DNA of 33,753 nt, taken from positions 1-33,753 of the IMG/VR virus record IMGVR_UViG_3300042922_000557; one strand, given 5' to 3'. The notes beneath the pieces were generated by a model. That model saw only the letters and a program-made list of their open reading frames with translations, searched no databases and was not told the DNA's origin. The position numbers and the translations under genes were made by a program. Source of the DNA: a virus. Shown piece by piece: positions 30,056 through 33,753 of the stretch. Within the stretch, counting starts at the first letter, position 1, and every line of letters begins with the position of its first letter.

Positions 30056-31237
30056 TTATGCACCTCCCAGCGAAGAGAACGCCGATTCAAAGTATTCATC
30101 GGTGAAGGTCTGGTACATCGTCAGATCCTCCATCGGTGGAACGGGCGTGTATTTATAGCGAATGCGCACCTGACCCTGTCGAAGCCCGGTTGTCGGGTTA
30201 TCCAGGATATCAAACCAGCATTCAGCGCCGATTAGCCGTCCCTGCGTCACCAGCGAGCTGAGTTTCCCGCTGATACCGCTCACCACGTCCTTGACGTTCG
30301 CTGGGGTAAGCGGTTCGTCAATGGCCTCAAACTGCGCTTCCGCAATGCTGTCAGCCAGAATCTGGGCGGTACGGGTATAAACCTCAAAGATGTAATCTTT
30401 GGTATCCGTGACGCGGTTTCCCCAGAACCGGAATCCGTTACGCTTGATGAGCGTCGTGATCTCCTTGTTGTTCAGTTCGTTTGCGTCGCTGTCTTCTGCC
30501 TGAAGCGACCAGAAAACATCCTGAGAAATACCCAGCACGTTGTTGACTGATACGTTGGAAAGCGATTTATGCCAGCCCTGATTGTTGTCAATCAGCGCAC
30601 GCAGGCCGCAGGCATACGCCGGGGCCGGGAAGATTTCGTTTTCTCCGGTCAGCGGGTTGTAGGCGATGAAATCAGGCCAGATAAGCATAAGTTCGCGGTA
30701 GGCGAAGGTTGCGCGGTAGGTGATAGCTTCCGCCATCGTCTTGCAGCCGTAACAACTGGCATAGACAAACGCGCGCAGGTTCTGCGCAATGACGCACAGC
30801 GCAGAGGTCACTTCTTCCGTGTCGTAGCCTGGTGCTGCCAAAATGCGCGGACGATAGCCGACCTTCTGTTCAGCCGTCAGAAATGCGTACATGCCGGTAT
30901 AGCTGCCGTCTTCTGCCGTGCCGCCCATGATAAGTTGTGCCTGCGTTTTACCGCCTTCTTCTTCCGTAGCTGCTGCTACGCGCACAACGATTACCTTCGG
31001 GCTGGTCTGGTCAGCGATGGCTTTAAGCGTTTTGTACAGGGAGCCGGTTTTACCCGCCTTACCCAGCACGTTGTTAACCCGTGTCACTAACACGGGGGTA
31101 TTCAGGGGAAAGGCTTCCGCATCGGCATCATCCGCCACGGCGACGACCCCAATGACATTCGATTCAATGTCATTGATAGCCGCCACAAGGTCGGTATTCT
31201 CCCGGATGCGGGCACCATGAAAGCGATCTTCCGCCAT
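30056..31237 (-). CDS. FI: Major tail sheath protein (GpFI)
   Basis: About 393 residues from ATG 31237; P2 FI is about 396. Sheath signatures include VADDADAEAFPLNTPVLVTR, LRAFVYASCYGCKTMAEAIT and RNGFRFWGNRVTDTKDYIFE. The open frame extends to ATG 31282 (MGDYHCE). I favour 31237 (MAEDRFHGARI) because it aligns with the P2 start (MSDYHHGVQV). The late-promoter spacing also places the transcript start near 31264, inside the longer version. The gene is leftward, opposite to P2. Confidence 0.94.
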   Translation of the reverse strand: MAEDRFHGARIRENTDLVAAINDIESNVIGVVAVADDADAEAFPLNTPVLVTRVNNVLGKAGKTGSLYKTLKAIADQTSPKVIVVRVAAATEEEGGKTQAQLIMGGTAEDGSYTGMYAFLTAEQKVGYRPRILAAPGYDTEEVTSALCVIAQNLRAFVYASCYGCKTMAEAITYRATFAYRELMLIWPDFIAYNPLTGENEIFPAPAYACGLRALIDNNQGWHKSLSNVSVNNVLGISQDVFWSLQAEDSDANELNNKEITTLIKRNGFRFWGNRVTDTKDYIFEVYTRTAQILADSIAEAQFEAIDEPLTPANVKDVVSGISGKLSSLVTQGRLIGAECWFDILDNPTTGLRQGQVRIRYKYTPVPPMEDLTMYQTFTDEYFESAFSSLGGA

Positions 31238-31270
31238 AGTTTCCACCATTACGTTATTGAGTTCGCAGTG

Positions 31271-31369
31271 ATAATCCCCCATGTCTGACCGCCACTCACG
31301 CTATTGCGGGTCTGGCCGGACGGCGACAACAAAAACCGATTTGGTCTCTCCCGCGCGCGTGGGATCCTT
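31271..31369. promoter_or_regulatory. Divergent late promoters for FI and D with an Ogr-like site
   Basis: TCT (31311-31313), 12 bases, ACA (31326-31328) lies in GGTCTGGCC-N6-CGACAACAAAA, matching the P/O copy. At the same offset (about 46-47 bp from the centre) are GATTAT (31276-31271, leftward) as the FI -10 and a weak GATCCT-like element near 31363-31368 for D. Predicted starts are near 31264 for FI and 31375 for D. Confidence 0.65.
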
Positions 31370-31390
31370 CGCCGGAAGAAGGGGGAAAGC

Positions 31391-32527
31391 ATGGCACTTA
31401 CAGACCTGACCAAATCACTTAATGACGCCGTCAGCAGTTATAACGATTCACTTACCGAAGCGGTAAAAAGTCCGGGATTCAGTATTACGATGGGCGGCAA
31501 GGTACTGACGCAGCTGGATGATCGGATCATGTCGCTGTCACTGACGGATAACAGGGGCTTTGATGCTGATCAGCTATCTATTTCCATTGATGATAGTGAC
31601 GGTATGGTTGCACTACCGCCGCGCGGGGCCGAGCTTGCCGTATCATTTGGCTGGCTGGGTGAACCGCTGGTTTACAAGGGGCTGTACACGGTTGACGAGG
31701 TATCCCACGAAGGCCCGGCAGATACCATTGGCGTTACTGCCCGCAGCGCTGATTTTCGTGAAGAGTTCAACGTAAAACGAGAAGTCTCATGGCATGACGT
31801 GACCGTAGAGCGAGTTGTGTCGGCAATAGCGCACCGCTATGGACTGAAGGCGCAGATCAGTGAAATGCTCATGGATATTGAGATTGATCACGCCGACCAG
31901 ACGCAGGAAAGCGATATGTCGTTCCTTACCCGCATGGCGGACATGCTGGGTGCAATTGCCACCGTCAAGAACGGCAGTCTTCTGTTTATCCTGCCGGGTG
32001 GTGGTGTGACCGCTGACGGGAAGGCGCTACCCTCTGCCAGTATTGACCGCACAAGTGGCGACCGGCATCGCTTCCGTATCGCCGATCGGGATGCATATAC
32101 CGGTGTTCGGGCTTACTGGCTGGATCTGAATTTTGGCAAAAAGAAAAAGGTCAGCGTTAAGCGCCGCAAGCCTGCAAAACCCAAAAAAGAGAAGAGCAGC
32201 AGCCGTGAGGGCGATTACATGGAGGGCGCAGACGGTAACGTTTATGTGCTGCGCAAAACCTACCAAAATGAAGAGGCGGCGAAACGTGCGGCAGCGGCAA
32301 AGTGGCAACAGCTTCAGCGTGGCGCAGCAGAGTTTTCAATCACCCTGGCGCGTGGCCGCGCTGAGCTTTACCCCGAAATGCACGTGACGGTTAGCGGCTT
32401 TAAGGATGAAATAGACAATCAGGACTGGATCATTGCGCGTGCTGAGCACGTCATAGACGACAGCGGTTTTACCACCCGGCTGGAGCTGGAAGCAAAAATA
32501 CCTGACTGGATAGCGGAAACTGAATAA
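31391..32527 (+). CDS. D: Tail protein D (late control protein D)
   Basis: The 378-residue protein (P2 D about 387) is the gp27-like baseplate hub. Family stretches are SITMGGKVLTQLDDRIMSLS, FDADQLSISIDDSDG and FGWLGEPLVYKGLYTVDEVS. ATG 31391 has a GGGGGA site 5 nt upstream; an upstream in-frame ATG (31304) precedes the predicted transcript start. Here D is separated from U and diverges from FI, unlike P2 where it ends the F operon. Confidence 0.94.
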   Translation: MALTDLTKSLNDAVSSYNDSLTEAVKSPGFSITMGGKVLTQLDDRIMSLSLTDNRGFDADQLSISIDDSDGMVALPPRGAELAVSFGWLGEPLVYKGLYTVDEVSHEGPADTIGVTARSADFREEFNVKREVSWHDVTVERVVSAIAHRYGLKAQISEMLMDIEIDHADQTQESDMSFLTRMADMLGAIATVKNGSLLFILPGGGVTADGKALPSASIDRTSGDRHRFRIADRDAYTGVRAYWLDLNFGKKKKVSVKRRKPAKPKKEKSSSREGDYMEGADGNVYVLRKTYQNEEAAKRAAAAKWQQLQRGAAEFSITLARGRAELYPEMHVTVSGFKDEIDNQDWIIARAEHVIDDSGFTTRLELEAKIPDWIAETE

Positions 32528-32566
32528 AATGAAATGGAGTTCAACTCCCACAGGGGAGCCATCATT

Positions 32567-32815
32567 ATGTTCAGATGTCCATTTTGCGGCGCTATGGCCC
32601 GCACCCGTACCAGCCGTAAAATAACCGATATGACGATCCGTCAATATCACCAGTGTCAGAATCTGGAATGTAGCCGGTCATTCACCACGCTAAACAGCGT
32701 GGAAAGGGAAGTAACAAAACGCGCAGGTGTTGCACCGCTACCGCCTGACTTCATCCCTCGCGATGCCTTCCCGGCGTCCCACTATGGAAGGGATCAGTTA
32801 AATCTTGCGTTATAA
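32567..32815 (+). CDS. ogr: Late transcription activator Ogr/Delta
   Basis: The 82-residue zinc-finger protein has Cys at 4, 7, 30 and 35 (CPFC and CQNLEC), the CX2C-X22-CX4C pattern of Ogr/Delta. It contacts the alpha subunit of RNA polymerase and activates late promoters carrying TGT-N12-ACA-type sites, here the P/O and FI/D sites. ATG 32567 has GGGGAG upstream. The gene has its own space 39 bp after D and is followed by a strong terminator. Confidence 0.95.
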   Translation: MFRCPFCGAMARTRTSRKITDMTIRQYHQCQNLECSRSFTTLNSVEREVTKRAGVAPLPPDFIPRDAFPASHYGRDQLNLAL

Positions 32816-32820
32816 AAGAA

Positions 32821-32844
32821 CCCCGCGATTATCGCGGGGTTTTG
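32821..32844. terminator. Bidirectional terminator after ogr
   Basis: CCCCGCGA (32821-32828) pairs with TCGCGGGG (32832-32839), with flanking AA and TTTTGTTTT, so it can stop ogr rightward and the convergent moron leftward. Confidence 0.92.
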
Positions 32845-32846
32845 TT

Positions 32847-33539
32847 TTATCGTAAGTATTCGACAATATGGCCGGTTTTCAAATCGACTTTAGCGGATAA
32901 CTGGTTTTTTACCGTTGCGCCATAACTATTGGCACCTTGAAAAGTGGTTGTGACAATGGCGTAAGGTGCTGCACCATCAAGGATAAACCTATACTTAGTT
33001 TCTAAGTGTTTGAAAGATGATGGATCGTTCATGTCGTCTTTTATTGCAGCAATAAGCGGTTGGTATGAGCTATCAAACAATCTGACATTACTTCTGAAAA
33101 CGTCAAAATCTACCATCTTGGCTAAAGAAGACGGATCCTTCTGATAATCTTGCTTACACCAATCAAGTGCCTCGGAAGCCTTGATATCATCATTTTTCGT
33201 ATATGAGTGCTGGCTAATACATTTGTAAAAATCGGTTGATGTGCTTAGAGATAAGCCAGCTTGAGATAAATAGCTTTCAATAATTTTAGAGCGTTCATCT
33301 TTATCTAAGCTTCGCCATTGCTTGAGTGAGGTGTTTTTGTAGTTAGACGATGTATCATTTGGTGCCTTTGGTATATAAGAGCACGCCTTTGGAATCACCC
33401 CCAAAATTACTATGAGAACAGCCAGGGCAGCTAAAGGGTGCCACCATCGATCCCCTGGTTTTTTAACATCACAATACGGGCATTTTTTTTCTTTACGAGC
33501 GACTTCACTCCCGCACTTCCTGCATGTAGTCATTGTCAT
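32847..33539 (-). CDS. Zinc-ribbon membrane-anchored moron, unknown function
   Basis: The 230-residue protein has an N-terminal zinc ribbon (C6, C9, C20, C23), a single membrane helix (about 35-50, PLAALAVLIVILGVIP) and a 175-residue polar, probably periplasmic, domain with two Cys (YKCISQHS, LDWCKQDY). AAAGGAG lies 8 nt before ATG 33539. It is AT-richer than the late genes, leftward and sealed by terminators on both sides. It lies beside attR, so it is a likely lysogenic-conversion gene expressed from the prophage. No family recognised beyond the zinc ribbon. Confidence 0.78.
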   Translation of the reverse strand: MTMTTCRKCGSEVARKEKKCPYCDVKKPGDRWWHPLAALAVLIVILGVIPKACSYIPKAPNDTSSNYKNTSLKQWRSLDKDERSKIIESYLSQAGLSLSTSTDFYKCISQHSYTKNDDIKASEALDWCKQDYQKDPSSLAKMVDFDVFRSNVRLFDSSYQPLIAAIKDDMNDPSSFKHLETKYRFILDGAAPYAIVTTTFQGANSYGATVKNQLSAKVDLKTGHIVEYLR

Positions 33540-33604
33540 CTATGACGCTCCTTTAGTTTGTGCAAATTCACACCAGTAAAAAAGTCGTCACCATCAAATC
33601 AAGG

Positions 33605-33635
33605 AAAGCCCTGCATTGCAAATACAGGGCTTTTT
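33605..33635 (+). terminator. Terminator upstream of the right attachment arm
   Basis: AAAGCCCTG (33605-33613) pairs with CAGGGCTTT (33625-33633), ending in a T run to 33635. The leftward reading also has AAAGCCCTG followed by TTTCC. It shields attR from phage transcription. Confidence 0.75.
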
Positions 33636-33642
33636 GTCGAAG

Positions 33643-33662
33643 CGTAGTCAAAATGTAGACGA
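33643..33662 (+). repeat. Paired integrase arm-type repeats, right arm
   Basis: CGTAGTCAA (33643-33651) and TGTAGACGA (33654-33662) are 11 bp apart in the same orientation as the TGTAGACAA pair near attL. They are probably the P-arm Int sites. Confidence 0.5.
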
Positions 33663-33711
33663 AGATTGAAATAAATCCTTTTATTCCATTGTGTTACTGG
33701 CCGGATTCCTT

Positions 33712-33753
33712 CACCATCCCTGTCTTCCCCCACATGATGTGGGGGTTTTTTTT
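33712..33753. other. attR core (second copy of the 42-bp repeat)
   Basis: This is an exact copy of 86-127, ending with the hairpin and eight T at the last base of the window. Host DNA should follow. It lacks the CpxQ 5' third (bases 70-85 equivalent), which is replaced by phage sequence ending GGATTCCTT. Confidence 0.88.

Noticed and set aside
1-33753. CRISPR array, tRNA, rRNA or insertion sequence
   Set aside because: No regularly spaced repeats, cloverleaf, rRNA sequence or transposase was found on either strand.

Overview
This window is an essentially complete P2-like (Peduovirus-type) temperate prophage in an enterobacterial chromosome. The first 63 bases read as the last 20 codons of the host gene cpxP, followed by the 3'UTR-derived sRNA CpxQ. 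A 42-bp direct repeat at 86-127 and 33712-33753 forms attL and attR. The repeat carries the CpxQ 3' end and its terminator, so integration rebuilds that end. Host context (cpxP/CpxQ) and the generally GC-rich phage genes point to the Enterobacterales; I cannot name the genus.

Layout, left to right. (1) attL, int (-), the immunity repressor C (-), an operator-like inverted repeat, a small leftward gene of unknown function, and cox (+). (2) An early rightward operon: three small proteins (one probably Fil-like), a TerB-fold protein with a small membrane partner, a Dam-type adenine methyltransferase, a C5-cytosine methyltransferase with a striking second open frame, and the rolling-circle replication protein A. 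(3) In the slot where P2 carries tin and old lies an AT-rich two-gene cassette, an AAA+ ATPase plus a subtilisin-like protease. Its architecture matches the IetAS anti-phage system and it has its own promoter and terminator. (4) A gene-free stretch of about 450 bp that should contain cos.

(5) The late genes follow: Q and P leftward; O N M L X, lysis (holin, GH24 endolysin, nested spanins), R S and V W J I H G rightward. (6) The tail block FI-FII-E-T-U then runs leftward, opposite to P2, while D and ogr run rightward. FI and D therefore diverge from one intergenic region. (7) A zinc-ribbon membrane-protein moron lies between ogr and attR.

Regulation visible in the sequence: the P/O and FI/D intergenic regions share a motif of the form GGTCTGGCC-N6-CGACAACAAAA. 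It contains TCT-N12-ACA, close to the Ogr consensus TGT-N12-ACA, and each copy is placed to serve two divergent late promoters. Its spacing supports internal start codons for O (15498) and FI (31237). A T_TTT_TTG slippery heptamer in E predicts the P2-type -1 frameshift product GpE+E'. The cox leader contains overlapping hairpins that could form an H-type pseudoknot.

The points most worth follow-up are integration into an sRNA gene, the inverted tail module with its shared late promoter, the IetAS-like defence cassette with a palindrome inside its promoter, the two-frame methyltransferase, and the cox leader fold. Comparisons with P2 rest on memory of that family, not on a search.
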